From Paraflavitalea sp. CAU 1676 (GTDB lineage Bacteria > Bacteroidota > Bacteroidia > Chitinophagales > Chitinophagaceae): DNA of 64,000 bases. The stretch spans positions 340,820-404,819 of the forward strand of contig NZ_JARHUJ010000010.1 in assembly GCF_029223285.1 (NCBI RefSeq). Direction: 5' to 3'. The notes below the pieces were generated by a model that had not been told where the DNA came from, searched no databases, and was given only the letters and a program-made list of their open reading frames with translations. Shown piece after piece: positions 26,585 through 35,666 of this stretch; the first letter of the stretch is position 1, and each line of letters starts with the position of its first letter. The position numbers and the translations under genes were made by a program.

Positions 26585-27601
26585 TTAAGCTTCTGCCAGG
26601 AAATACCTGATAGCCTCCCAGCCCTCCTCGATAATGTCGTTTGGTACATTACTGATCTTATTGCCACGTAGCTCAATGCATTCCAGTGTGGAGATATGTG
26701 CCATCGCCGGAGATAGTTCCGTAATCCCGCAACCTTCCAGATCGAGCAGGTAGAGCTGCGGCAATTCGAAGAGGGCAGGAGGTATAGTGGTAAGACCCTT
26801 GTTATTACGTAACTCAAGGTATTGCAGATCGCTCAAGAGTCCGATGGAGGATGGTAAGGAATTCAGTTGGTTGGAAGAGAGGTCGAGTTTCATGAGGTGT
26901 TTGAGCTGCCCAATGGTATCAGGAACACCCAGTGGCCTGTTGCCTTCCCCTTCGCGGTTGTGAAACGCCACCAGAAAGGTGAGGTGTTCAAGGAGGCCGA
27001 TAGAAGCCGGCAATGCAGCAAGTTGATCATTGCCCATAATGGTGAGGTAACGCAAATTGGAAAGGTTGCCGATCGTTTCGGGCAACTGTTCAATAGCAGT
27101 ATGACCGATGCTCAGGGTGGTTAGTTGCGATAGTTTACCAATACTATCTGGTAATGTGGAGAGGTTCCTGCTTTCATCGATCTCCAGCGATTCAAGCTGT
27201 TGTAAGTTGCCTATGCTGTCTGGCAAACTGGCAATGCCATTCAAGCGAAGCTTTTTTAAAGTGGTAATGGTGCAAACCAACGCGATCAATTCATTTGATT
27301 CAGCTGCCTGCCAGATCTCCAGCGTATCGATCTCTCCTTTTTTGGCTGCCAGCACATGCTTTAGTGTGCTTACCGGAACGCCGGGAATATGCAGGGGTAT
27401 TTCTTCATACCCCTGCGATAATTTTTTAGCCATCAGTTTATGGGCTTCCTGTTGGCAGGCGCCGGCATCCTTAAACTCTTTCCTGGATGTTTTAGGTTCG
27501 CCATAGTCGGCGATCAGTTCGGTGGTGAGCGTTTTGCCTGTTATGGAAATACGGAAAGACTTTTCCTGGCTGTTTGTTTGGTGAACAAAAATGCGGGTCA
27601 T
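26585..27601 (-). CDS. WGR-like domain plus leucine-rich repeat protein
   Basis: A 338-residue cytoplasmic-looking protein with no signal peptide. Residues 1-75 resemble a WGR domain (opening TRIFVHQ, a LIADYGEP strand in place of the W-G-R core, then A-HKLMAKKLSQGYEE). From about residue 105 come roughly nine leucine-rich repeats of the bacterial type L-P-x-x-I-G-x-L-x-x-L-x-x-L. WGR domains are thought to bind nucleic acid, and LRR blocks bind protein, so this may be a regulatory adaptor. I choose the ATG at 27601; a TTG four codons earlier is the only longer option. Confidence 0.78.
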   Translation of the reverse strand: MTRIFVHQTNSQEKSFRISITGKTLTTELIADYGEPKTSRKEFKDAGACQQEAHKLMAKKLSQGYEEIPLHIPGVPVSTLKHVLAAKKGEIDTLEIWQAAESNELIALVCTITTLKKLRLNGIASLPDSIGNLQQLESLEIDESRNLSTLPDSIGKLSQLTTLSIGHTAIEQLPETIGNLSNLRYLTIMGNDQLAALPASIGLLEHLTFLVAFHNREGEGNRPLGVPDTIGQLKHLMKLDLSSNQLNSLPSSIGLLSDLQYLELRNNKGLTTIPPALFELPQLYLLDLEGCGITELSPAMAHISTLECIELRGNKISNVPNDIIEEGWEAIRYFLAEA

Positions 27602-27762
27602 GGGTGTGGACAATTGACGAGGAATATGTTACCGGGTGGTAAATTATCGGATTGCCGGAACCTATTAAAGCGAAGGCGGGTAAGCTGTTGAAATAGCAGG
27701 TTTAACTGATGGATTACCTGTTTGGGTATGGGGTCGACGAGTGCCCGTGAAAGAGCCCGTGA

Positions 27763-28581
27763 TCAATCCGGTAGGTTCATGGTGCCACGCATCAGGGTAA
27801 CGGTTGTACCGCCCAGTTCCACTTTATCGTCGAAAGCGCTGACGAACAATTCACCTCCACGGGGAGAACATTGCCAGGCCTTCAGGTTGTTTTTATCGAG
27901 GCGCTGCTGCCAGAAGCCGGCCAATACCGAATGAACCGATCCGGTAACTGGATCTTCATCGATGCCGATCCACGGACAGAAGGACCGCAGCAGGTAATCA
28001 TAATCCGGCAGGTTGGATGCGGAAGTAATGACGACTTCTTTGATATCGGGGTTGCTGGCCACGAGCGCCAGGTAATCGGGTTGGATTTTCTTTAATTCAG
28101 CTGCACTGTCGAGCTCGATGAACAAGGTTTCCAGTTCGGAACACATGCCTGCAGAAACCAATTGGGTGATGCCGAGACTGTTCAGCAGGTCGATGCCTGG
28201 CTCTACGGGCTTCAGATCGTAGCGGGGATAGGTCATCACGATCAGGTCATCCTGTTTGCGCACGGGAATGTAGAGTGCACGTCCTGCAAGAAAGTTAAGC
28301 GTGCTCACACCAGGGTCCATGACCTCATCGAAGAGCATCCTGGCGGCAGCCAGTGTGGCGTGGCCGCAGGTGGGTATTTGCGTGGCAGGTGTAAAATAAC
28401 TGATGCCCCAGCCATGCGACGATACAGCGCCGGTAAAGGCGGTCACCGGCAAGTTAAGCTCGCTGGCAATGGCCTGCTGTTGCTTAAGAGAGATATAGCC
28501 CGGCAAAAAGCAAACTGCCGTAGGGTTACCACGGAATGCTTCGGAGGTGAAGGTGTCGATCAGGTGTACTTGGATCTCCAT
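27763..28581 (-). CDS. PhzF-family isomerase-like protein with an altered active site
   Basis: A 272-residue protein with the two-lobed diaminopimelate-epimerase-like fold of PhzF/YddE. Landmarks are DTFTSEAFRGNPTAV at the N-terminus, YFTPATQIPTCGHATLAAA in the first lobe, and DPVTGSVHSVLAGFW in the second. In most members the segment after 'IA-E-N' reads S-E-T-x-F with the catalytic Glu; here it reads NLPVTAF, so the Glu is replaced by Val (around residue 46). The enzyme may therefore be inactive or catalyse a different reaction. It is not part of a phenazine cluster. Confidence 0.88.
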   Translation of the reverse strand: MEIQVHLIDTFTSEAFRGNPTAVCFLPGYISLKQQQAIASELNLPVTAFTGAVSSHGWGISYFTPATQIPTCGHATLAAARMLFDEVMDPGVSTLNFLAGRALYIPVRKQDDLIVMTYPRYDLKPVEPGIDLLNSLGITQLVSAGMCSELETLFIELDSAAELKKIQPDYLALVASNPDIKEVVITSASNLPDYDYLLRSFCPWIGIDEDPVTGSVHSVLAGFWQQRLDKNNLKAWQCSPRGGELFVSAFDDKVELGGTTVTLMRGTMNLPD

Positions 28582-28600
28582 ACAAGGATGAAGGTAGAAA

Positions 28601-28631
28601 AAAAGGCGGATTGCATGCAGTGCAATCCGCC
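28601..28631 (-). terminator. Intrinsic terminator of the 596-residue lipoprotein gene
   Basis: On the minus strand an 11-bp perfect stem (GGCGGATTGCA with TGCAATCCGCC, 5-base loop) is followed by TTTTTTT. It lies between the lipoprotein stop and the PhzF-like start, so the two genes are separate units. Confidence 0.9.
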
Positions 28632-28659
28632 GGATTGGTCTAAGGGTTAAAGGCTTTTA

Positions 28660-30450
28660 TTATTGTTTCGTGTACACCGTATTATTGTGAAAGTTGAAGC
28701 TGCTGACCGGGTAGGTAAGTGGATAACCGGCCTCAATACTGGGGAAGCCCGGATGCCAGAATCCGCTTTCCCAATAATAATACCGGCCATTCTGGTAAAC
28801 GATATTCCAGGTCATGCCGAATTTGGTACCATCGGTCCAGGAAGGATTGTTGAAAACAGTGTAATACCCTTTGCCATCTGCCTGCATGTGGCAATAGGTG
28901 GTACTGCCGGCAGGATCGGCCGGGGATTTTAACCATTGTCCCAGCATGGATTGTTTATAGATCTCCACCGAATCGAGTGATGCTTTAAAGATCACCGGCG
29001 ATCCCTTTACATGCGAGCCATCGGCTTTCTTAACGCTTACCTGAACCTGTTGTGGTGTGCCCGAGCCCAGCTTCCATTTGTTAAAGGAGTAGCCATCGCT
29101 ACGGGTATGAGTAAGGGCGGAATCAAGGGCACCTCCGCCACCGGTAACTGTCCATTCCACTTTTGCTCCCGGATACAACCTGCCGGCTACATCCTTTACT
29201 TCTACACTTAAAGGACTTACATATTGCCCGGTTTTACCCATTTGGTTATTGCCGGCCACAATATATAGTGTATCCGGTCTGGGCAGCCAGCTGCCTTCTT
29301 TGATGGTTTTATCAATAAGGGGAACCGATAAGGTAAATTCATTATGTTCGCCGAGCCACAGCTGGGAAGATACTTTTCCGGTAACTGATGTAGAGAATTT
29401 AAGCGCGTATTGTGGCGTACGGTTTGGGGTGAAGTCGAATTCCAACTCATTGGGGATTTCTACCGCTGCTTTCAATACATCGGAGTTGTAGGGCGCTATC
29501 TGATAGACAGGCTTGAACAAGGTAAAGCTGGCATTCATGTCGAGCAAAGTATTGAAGTTGTCCTGCAACAGAGAATCGGCGCTGATGTTGGAGCTGAAGG
29601 TGCTGATGTTTTGCCAACCATTTTTACCGTATTGAGCGCCGAAAACAACATTGATTTTGGGGCTGATCTTGAAGGCAGCTTTATTGGAGATGGTCACCGG
29701 CAGCCATTTCAGGATCACCTTTTGATGGAGCGGAACCGGCAGTGGGAATATGCCGAGCGGGGTGGTAACCGGGATCGTTAACCTGATCACCGGCAGCGGA
29801 ATTTCTTTTAGGGTAACTTCTTCCAGCAACTTTATTGAATTGGGCGACTTGTTGGTGATCTCCAGTGCACTACCGTCGGTATTGAGGTCGGCCTGGATCA
29901 ATACTTTCTCAGGCATCAGCGAGCCATCTTTCTTGACGTATTCGAGCTTTACTGAAGGAATATTGAGTTTAAGGGTGCCGGTGATCTTGACGCCGGGGAT
30001 CGAAGTGCCTTCGGTCGAGAAGTTGAAGCCTAAGCTAACACCTTTGGCGACTGTGCTGTTGGCCGTAAAATCATTTTCATAAACACTGTTGATGTCGAGC
30101 TGCCGGAATGCTTCATTGAGACCGGCCTGTTCGGTAGTGCAGGCATACTGGTTGGCCGAAACGACGACACTTACTACTTTTCGCAACACCCCATCGGGAT
30201 TGGCGATGGTGGCCGGGGCCACGAGTATATCTCCGGCTTTTGGAGTTACCGAACCAGTAGTGCGGTTGATGGACACACTTTCTGCTGTTACCTGGGTTAT
30301 CAGCATCGTGTCGAGAACGGTGGCCTTTGCGTTCAGATAGTTACCGGTAGCTGGAATATCCGGCTCCTGGTTATTGTCTTTGTTTTCTTTTTTACATCCA
30401 TAGAGGATGGCAGCAGTCAGCGCTGCTGCAAGGTAGTGCCTTGGTTGCAT
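28660..30450 (-). CDS. Large lipoprotein with an Ig-like (Big/invasin-type) domain
   Basis: A 596-residue protein with lipoprotein signal ending at Cys19 (LYGC), followed by a charged linker (KKENKDNNQEP). Residues 30-410 are beta-rich with no motif I know. About residues 395-490 form an invasin-like bacterial Ig domain: 'VVAGNNQMGKTGQYVSPLSVEVKDV' style opening, AKVEWTV, then GSGTPQQVQVSV. The C-terminal 90 residues resemble a small lipocalin-like 'MLGQWLKSPADPAG' cap with many aromatic residues. Probably surface-exposed and binding something; no enzyme motif. It is a single-gene unit with its own terminator. Confidence 0.65.
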   Translation of the reverse strand: MQPRHYLAAALTAAILYGCKKENKDNNQEPDIPATGNYLNAKATVLDTMLITQVTAESVSINRTTGSVTPKAGDILVAPATIANPDGVLRKVVSVVVSANQYACTTEQAGLNEAFRQLDINSVYENDFTANSTVAKGVSLGFNFSTEGTSIPGVKITGTLKLNIPSVKLEYVKKDGSLMPEKVLIQADLNTDGSALEITNKSPNSIKLLEEVTLKEIPLPVIRLTIPVTTPLGIFPLPVPLHQKVILKWLPVTISNKAAFKISPKINVVFGAQYGKNGWQNISTFSSNISADSLLQDNFNTLLDMNASFTLFKPVYQIAPYNSDVLKAAVEIPNELEFDFTPNRTPQYALKFSTSVTGKVSSQLWLGEHNEFTLSVPLIDKTIKEGSWLPRPDTLYIVAGNNQMGKTGQYVSPLSVEVKDVAGRLYPGAKVEWTVTGGGGALDSALTHTRSDGYSFNKWKLGSGTPQQVQVSVKKADGSHVKGSPVIFKASLDSVEIYKQSMLGQWLKSPADPAGSTTYCHMQADGKGYYTVFNNPSWTDGTKFGMTWNIVYQNGRYYYWESGFWHPGFPSIEAGYPLTYPVSSFNFHNNTVYTKQ

Positions 30451-30577
30451 GTTTTCTTATCGGGGTTAAGCGGTTTACAATTCATAAACCGGATGATAGG
30501 CTTCCGGCTCATATTGAGTGCGTAAAGTACATACACATTTACTATGTTTTTGTACCTCCTTAGGGGGATAGGGTGCA

Positions 30578-30612
30578 AGAAAAAAGGCGCCTCCAATCTG
30601 GGGCGCCTCTGT
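30578..30612 (-). terminator. Intrinsic terminator of the NADH dehydrogenase gene
   Basis: On the minus strand AGGCGCC pairs with GGCGCCT (plus arms 30585-30591 and 30602-30608) and TTTTTT follows. Confidence 0.85.
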
Positions 30613-30628
30613 TTACAATGAATATTGT

Positions 30629-31897
30629 TTACAGCTTCTTATCCGGTCTGAAGATAAACCGCATGGCCACGTCTTTGGTAAACCAGGCGAACGACCAGTT
30701 GAAGAAGGTCTTGAGTTTATTGCGGTAATTGATCAACGACCAGATGTGGATGAAGCCCCATATCAGGGCCGCGATCAAGCCTTTAAAATGCAGTTTGCCA
30801 ATATCGGCCACCGCTTTTGTTTTACCTATGATAGCCATGGTGCCTTTATCATAGTAACTGAATTCCTGCTGCCTTTTGCCATCTGCGATGTTGCGCAGGT
30901 TCTTCGCCAGGTTGCGTCCCTGCTGAATAGCCACCTGTGCCAGTTGGGGGTGCCCGTTAGGGAAGGAGGGGTCGGTGCTCATGAGAGAGCTGTCGCCGAT
31001 GGCATAGATGTTTTGTGATCCCTGCACCAGGTTATGTGCGTCTACCATCACCCGGCGACCGCGGCCTATTACTTCCTTGGGTAATCCGGGAATTTCTACC
31101 GCGATCACGCCAGCCGTCCAGATCAGGGTTTTCGTTGCGATCTTACCTCCATCTGCAAAGATCACCTGGTCATCGACATAATCTTTCACCTGCTTGCCCA
31201 GTAATATCTTAATGCCCAGTTTCTGGAGCGATTCGTAGGTATAGTCCTGCGATTTGGTACTCATGGGTCCCAGTACTTTGGCATTCGAGTCTACCAGGTA
31301 GATCTCGCCGCCAGAGCCCTTCAGCTCGGGATAATCCTTTCGGTAGATGCCATTCTTCATTTCGGCCAGAATGCCGGATATCTCTACGCCGCTGGGGCCG
31401 GCACCGGCCACCACCATGGTGAGCAGTTTCTTGCGCTCTGCCGCATCGGTGGTCACGGTGGCCTTCTCGATCGTTTGCAGAATATAGTTACGGAGTTCTA
31501 TAGCGTCATTGATGGTCTTCATCGGCACCGCTTTTTGCCGCACATTCTCCATGCCAAAGAAGTTACTCTGTGTGCCGGTGCTTAAGATGAGGTAGTCGTA
31601 GGTCAACTCACCGGTCGAGATGATCACCTTATTCTCTTCCGGCACTACCCGTTGAAATTCGCCCAGCCGGAAGGTGATGTTCTTCTTGTGGTGGTACAGC
31701 TTACGGAACGGATAGCTGATATTGGATGGTTCAAGGAAGCCGGCAGAAACCTGGTAAATGAGCGGGGGAAAGAAGTTGTAGTTGTTCCTGTCGACCAGGG
31801 TAATGTGAAAACGTTCATCTTTGGCCAATTGCTGGATCAGGTGTACACCGGCAAACCCTCCGCCAATGACCACCACTTTTTTTTGTTGACTGTCCAT
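30629..31897 (-). CDS. ndh: Type II NADH dehydrogenase (NADH:quinone oxidoreductase)
   Basis: A 422-residue membrane-associated flavoprotein that passes electrons from NADH to quinone without pumping protons. The FAD dinucleotide fold is at the N-terminus (VVVIGGGFAG), the second NAD-binding fold at about 165 (MVVAGAGPSGVE), and the conserved AIGD segment near 300 (NIYAIGDSS). The C-terminal amphipathic region (about 365-422) with aromatic and basic residues attaches it to the membrane. Length matches the family. It appears to be a single-gene unit. Confidence 0.93.
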   Translation of the reverse strand: MDSQQKKVVVIGGGFAGVHLIQQLAKDERFHITLVDRNNYNFFPPLIYQVSAGFLEPSNISYPFRKLYHHKKNITFRLGEFQRVVPEENKVIISTGELTYDYLILSTGTQSNFFGMENVRQKAVPMKTINDAIELRNYILQTIEKATVTTDAAERKKLLTMVVAGAGPSGVEISGILAEMKNGIYRKDYPELKGSGGEIYLVDSNAKVLGPMSTKSQDYTYESLQKLGIKILLGKQVKDYVDDQVIFADGGKIATKTLIWTAGVIAVEIPGLPKEVIGRGRRVMVDAHNLVQGSQNIYAIGDSSLMSTDPSFPNGHPQLAQVAIQQGRNLAKNLRNIADGKRQQEFSYYDKGTMAIIGKTKAVADIGKLHFKGLIAALIWGFIHIWSLINYRNKLKTFFNWSFAWFTKDVAMRFIFRPDKKL

Positions 31898-32098
31898 AGA
31901 ATAAATCCATTTTGATTGTCAAAAGTAAATGCTGTCTGCAAAAAGCAGGCCCCCGATCCATTGGCTAAACCCGGGATTCTGATGTCGATAATATTCACAT
32001 TTCCAACTTACTACTCTTACAGTCAGGTCCTTACCCAGGGTCAACAGGTGGAGCTGTCGCTTTTTTCCCTTGTATAACGCACGACGAATCTTTTTTGT

Positions 32099-33142
32099 TT
32101 ACAATTCAAGCGTAAGATCTGTCAATGCATACCCGACACAGGTTAGTATCAACCCTTTTTGAAGATCGTTTTCGGTCAATACCTCGTTCATATTCATCTT
32201 AACGGTGCCGCTTATACAATGTGCCGTGCAGGCTCCGCAACGACCACCCTTACAACTGTAAGGCAGGTGAATATGATGATGCTGTGCCGCCTGCAGTATG
32301 GTGTCGGGGTAGGATACTTCAAATTCATGGATGCGGGCGCCCTGCCGAACCTGCACTTTCCGGGGCGCTGCATCGATGGTAAAGGCCGGTGGTGGCAGGG
32401 TGTCGACCGTGAAATTTTCTTTACGGATAAATGCCTCTGGTACACCCGTTACCCGTAGTGTGAACTGTACCATACGCATGAAAGGGGCGGGGCCGCAGGT
32501 ATAGTATAGCGTAGGGTGGAGGCCAGGTTGCAGGTATTGATGGATGAGGATCTCAAAGAGACCATTGCTGAGTCGCTGATGGGGTATTTTGTGGAGGATG
32601 GGATAACTGAGCAGGTCGATGCGGGTAAAGCGATTGCCAAAACTTTTCTTCAGGGCCTGCAGTGCTTCGTGGTAGATGATAGTGTTTTCATCGTGGTTCT
32701 GGTACAGCAGCACTGCCCGGCTATGGGGTTCTTCGTTCAGCAGCTTTTTCAGCAGGGCATACACGGGCGTTATGCCACTACCTGCCGCAATAAAGAAAAC
32801 CTGTCGTTCGAAAGCGGCGTCCGTATCGAGCGTGAACCGGCCGGTCGCGGGCAGCGTATCGACGACGGTATCCACCTGCCAATGTTCCAGTATGTACCTC
32901 GATAGCGCGCCGTTCTCCTTTTTCTTTACGGTGATGAATACTTGCGGGTCGATGCCTGGTGTGGAACCAAGCGAAAATGAGCGTCTAACTTCCTGGCCAT
33001 GTACATTGAACAGGAAGGTCAGGAACTGGCCTGCCTGGTACGTGACGGCCTGCTCGCCCAGCGGCTCCAGTACATAACTGATCGTGTTCTTCGCTTCGGG
33101 GATCACACGGACCACCTTCCATTGCAATAGTTCCATGGGCAA
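32099..33142 (-). CDS. Ferredoxin/flavodoxin-NADP reductase-like oxidoreductase with C-terminal 2Fe-2S domain (PaaE-like)
   Basis: A 347-residue electron-transfer protein. The FAD-binding domain (1-105) has the RRSFSLGS motif, the NAD(P)-binding domain starts near 115 (VFFIAAGSGITPVYALL), and a plant-type 2Fe-2S ferredoxin domain occupies about 260-347 with CKGGRCGACTAHC and a fourth cysteine in LILTCVGY. This arrangement is that of reductase components that feed electrons to oxygenases or to ferredoxin pools, for example PaaE and HmpX types. It follows the AcuI-like gene by 15 bases, so they are co-transcribed. The electron acceptor is not identifiable. Confidence 0.88.
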   Translation of the reverse strand: MPMELLQWKVVRVIPEAKNTISYVLEPLGEQAVTYQAGQFLTFLFNVHGQEVRRSFSLGSTPGIDPQVFITVKKKENGALSRYILEHWQVDTVVDTLPATGRFTLDTDAAFERQVFFIAAGSGITPVYALLKKLLNEEPHSRAVLLYQNHDENTIIYHEALQALKKSFGNRFTRIDLLSYPILHKIPHQRLSNGLFEILIHQYLQPGLHPTLYYTCGPAPFMRMVQFTLRVTGVPEAFIRKENFTVDTLPPPAFTIDAAPRKVQVRQGARIHEFEVSYPDTILQAAQHHHIHLPYSCKGGRCGACTAHCISGTVKMNMNEVLTENDLQKGLILTCVGYALTDLTLEL

Positions 33143-33157
33143 ATTGAATGTAATGGA

Positions 33158-34162
33158 TTATTTGTCGGCGGCTACCTTTACAACGATGCGGCCCATGATC
33201 TTGCCCTGTAAGATAGAATCGATATAGGTGAGGCTAAGTTCGTCGAGAGTTACTTCTTTGGCAATGGCATTCAGCTTGTCTTTTATGTTCCAGATATCGC
33301 TGAATTTATCCCAGATCACGAGGCGGGTAGTCATGGGTGTTTCGGCCGATCCTACGCCGAGCAGGCTAACGCCGTTCAGGATAAAAGGATATACCGTTGC
33401 ATCGAATTTGGGCGACGATACCAGTCCCGTACTCACCACCATGCCTTCTGGTTTACAACCTTTCAATAACGTGAGGAGGGTATTGCCGCCAACCGTATCG
33501 ATGGCGCCGGCCCAATGAGGACGCAACAGGGCTTTGCCCGAGTGGTCATTGACAAATTCCCGGTCTTCTATTTTGGCCGCTCCCAGGAATTGCAGGTATT
33601 CCTGCGCATGGCTTTTGCCGGTCACCGCGATCACTTCATAACCTGCTTTGGCGAGCAGGGCTATGGCCATGCTGCCCACGCCGCCGGTTGCGCCGGTCAC
33701 CACGATGGGGCCGCGTTCGGGCGACATGCCCAGCAGCTCCATCTTATGCAAACCAATGGCAGCGGTAACGCCGGCGGTGCCCAGCACCATACATTCCTTC
33801 AACGTATAACCATGGGGCTTGCGCACCACCCAGGCAGCTGGCACACGGATGAATTCACCAAAGCCGCCACAAGTGTTCATGCCAAGGTCGTAGCCGGTCA
33901 CGATCACTTCATCGCCGGTGGCAAACTGCTCATTGCGGCTGATCTCTACAATACCGGCGGCATCGATGCCGGGTGTGTGCGGGTATTTGCGGGTGATGCC
34001 TTTGTTGCCGGTGGCCGACAGGGCATCCTTATAATTCAGGGAAGAGTAGAGCACCTTGATCACCACCTCGCCCTGGGGCAGGTCGTCGATCACGCGTTCG
34101 ATGATATTCCTTTCAAATTTTCCGTCGGGGGTCTCGGTAATCCAGAGTGCTTTAAATGGCAT
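33158..34162 (-). CDS. AcuI/YhdH-family zinc-independent quinone oxidoreductase (MDR family)
   Basis: A 334-residue medium-chain reductase. It opens with '[17 protein letters not shown]', has the [11 protein letters not shown] segment near 125, the NADPH-fold glycine motif [12 protein letters not shown] near 152, and lacks the catalytic-zinc cysteines, all typical of the YhdH/AcuI group; AcuI members reduce acrylyl-CoA with NADPH. I start at the ATG at 34162, which overlaps the end of the macro-domain gene; a longer in-frame opening to 34276 is inside that gene. It lies within the csaA-ogt-macro-acuI-FNR set. Confidence 0.88.
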   Translation of the reverse strand: MPFKALWITETPDGKFERNIIERVIDDLPQGEVVIKVLYSSLNYKDALSATGNKGITRKYPHTPGIDAAGIVEISRNEQFATGDEVIVTGYDLGMNTCGGFGEFIRVPAAWVVRKPHGYTLKECMVLGTAGVTAAIGLHKMELLGMSPERGPIVVTGATGGVGSMAIALLAKAGYEVIAVTGKSHAQEYLQFLGAAKIEDREFVNDHSGKALLRPHWAGAIDTVGGNTLLTLLKGCKPEGMVVSTGLVSSPKFDATVYPFILNGVSLLGVGSAETPMTTRLVIWDKFSDIWNIKDKLNAIAKEVTLDELSLTYIDSILQGKIMGRIVVKVAADK

Positions 34163-34682
34163 ATGATAGCTTCTTTTGATACAAGCGGTAATTCTCTTCG
34201 TCGAAACAAACAAAACTGATCTCCTCGATGCGACCGGGATGGGCCGCCATATAATCACGCACGGTGTCGATGGCAACGGTTGCGGCTTCTTCTTTGGGGT
34301 ATCCGTAAATACCCGTACTGATATTGGGGAAAGCCACTGTTCTTATACCCTGCTCAACCGCCAAAGTTAATGTGTTCCGGTAGCAGTTAGATAGCAAATC
34401 CCGTTCCCCCTTATGGCCACCCTGCCACACGGGGCCCACTGTATGGATCACGTATGTTGCGGGCAGCTTGCCGGCGGTAGTGATGACTGCTTCGCCCACA
34501 GCGCAACCGCCCTGTTTATTCCTGATCTTTTTGCAGTCTTCCAGTATGGCCGGACCGCCGGCGCGGTGAATGGCGCCATCAACCCCTCCGCCGCCGAGCA
34601 ACGAAGTGTTGGCTGCATTCACGATCGCATCGACCGTCATTTGAGTGATGTCTCCACGCACTACTTTTAATTGAGTAGACAT
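34152..34682 (-). CDS. Macro-domain O-acetyl-ADP-ribose deacetylase (YmdB-like)
   Basis: A 176-residue macro domain protein. The canonical loops are present: [22 protein letters not shown] (ADP-ribose-binding loop 1) and the second loop with [20 protein letters not shown] pattern ([16 protein letters not shown]). Members hydrolyse O-acetyl-ADP-ribose and reverse ADP-ribosylation. Its 3' end overlaps the start of the AcuI-like gene by 11 bases, so translation is probably coupled. It follows the alkyltransferase gene by about 60 bases. Confidence 0.93.
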   Translation of the reverse strand: MSTQLKVVRGDITQMTVDAIVNAANTSLLGGGGVDGAIHRAGGPAILEDCKKIRNKQGGCAVGEAVITTAGKLPATYVIHTVGPVWQGGHKGERDLLSNCYRNTLTLAVEQGIRTVAFPNISTGIYGYPKEEAATVAIDTVRDYMAAHPGRIEEISFVCFDEENYRLYQKKLSYAI

Positions 34683-34744
34683 AAGTTGTAATTGTAATCA
34701 TGAAAAGCAATCGAAGCCGGTGTTGATTAGTTGGTTGGCCGGGC

Positions 34745-35245
34745 TTAGAATAAAGTCTGCACACCGTGTGCCACTTTGTTCTCGTGGGTCAGCAACCATT
34801 TCTTTCGGGCCAGGCCGCCACCGAAACCAACCAACTCGCCTTTAGCACCAATGACCCGGTGGCAGGGGATGATGATGGCGATATGGTTTTTGCCATTGGC
34901 GGATGCGGCAGCCCTGATGACTTTGGGGTCGCCCAGGCGGCGGGAGAATTCCTGGTAACTGATGGTTTTGCCAAATGGAATATTCGCCAGTTCGTTCCAT
35001 ACTTTTTGCTGAAAATCCGTACCCTCCTGGTTCAGGGGCAGCTCAAATATGCGCCGGTTGCCGTGAAAGTATTGTATAAGTTGTTCGATCGCCTGGATGG
35101 CCATGGGGGGAAGGGGCGTGGTGCCGGCGGGTGCGACCGTAGCTTCTTCCTCTTTCATAAAATGTACTTCGCTGATGTAATGGTCGGTGCCGGAAATGCG
35201 AAGCAATCCTACTGGTGAGTGATAATATGTCGTAAAGGTTGCCAT
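34745..35245 (-). CDS. ogt: Methylated-DNA-protein-cysteine S-methyltransferase
   Basis: A 166-residue suicide repair protein that removes O6-alkyl groups from guanine. The active-site cysteine is in IIIPCHRVIG near residue 133, with the preceding helix-turn-helix and arginine finger (VIRAAASANGKN). Length fits Ogt-type proteins without an Ada regulatory domain. It lies 21 bases after the csaA-like gene and before the macro-domain gene on the same strand. Confidence 0.95.
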   Translation of the reverse strand: MATFTTYYHSPVGLLRISGTDHYISEVHFMKEEEATVAPAGTTPLPPMAIQAIEQLIQYFHGNRRIFELPLNQEGTDFQQKVWNELANIPFGKTISYQEFSRRLGDPKVIRAAASANGKNHIAIIIPCHRVIGAKGELVGFGGGLARKKWLLTHENKVAHGVQTLF

Positions 35246-35266
35246 CGATCAATCGTTTGCATAAAG

Positions 35267-35599
35267 CTATCCGATCTTCCAGCCGTTGTCAACTTTTCTT
35301 TCGGGTTGCAATAAAACTACATCTTTTTTGTCAGTATAAACACCCAGTACCAGACATTCACTGAAGAAATTCGCAATCTGTTTGACGGGGAAATTTACGA
35401 TGGCTACAACCTGTTTGCCCATGAGCTCGTCTTTGCCATACATGGCCGTGATCTGCGCCGATGATTTTTTAATGCCCAGTTCACCAAAATCGATAGTAAT
35501 TTGGTAAGCAGGTTTTTTCGCTTTTGGAAAATCGGTAACTTCCAGAATTGTTCCGACACGGATATCGATCTTGTCAAAATCATCCCAACTGATGGTCAT
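35267..35599 (-). CDS. csaA: CsaA-like tRNA-binding protein
   Basis: A 110-residue OB-fold protein with a single EMAP/tRNA-binding domain (FDKIDIRVGTILEVTDFPKA at the N-terminus; then GKQVVAIVNFP and ECLVLG). Stand-alone proteins of this kind, known from CsaA, bind tRNA and have chaperone-like or export-related roles. It is first of the minus-strand set running to the flavin reductase and is divergent from the Tat-exported oxidoreductase with a 67-base gap. Confidence 0.93.
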   Translation of the reverse strand: MTISWDDFDKIDIRVGTILEVTDFPKAKKPAYQITIDFGELGIKKSSAQITAMYGKDELMGKQVVAIVNFPVKQIANFFSECLVLGVYTDKKDVVLLQPERKVDNGWKIG

Positions 35600-35666
35600 G
35601 TATTAAAATAGTTTAATCAAAAATAACAAATAAGCTTTCTTTATCACCCAACCACTTTATTGCAAT

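Noticed and set aside
34163..34276. N-terminal extension of the AcuI-like reductase
   Set aside because: It would read inside the macro-domain gene; the family opening MPFKALW is at 34162.
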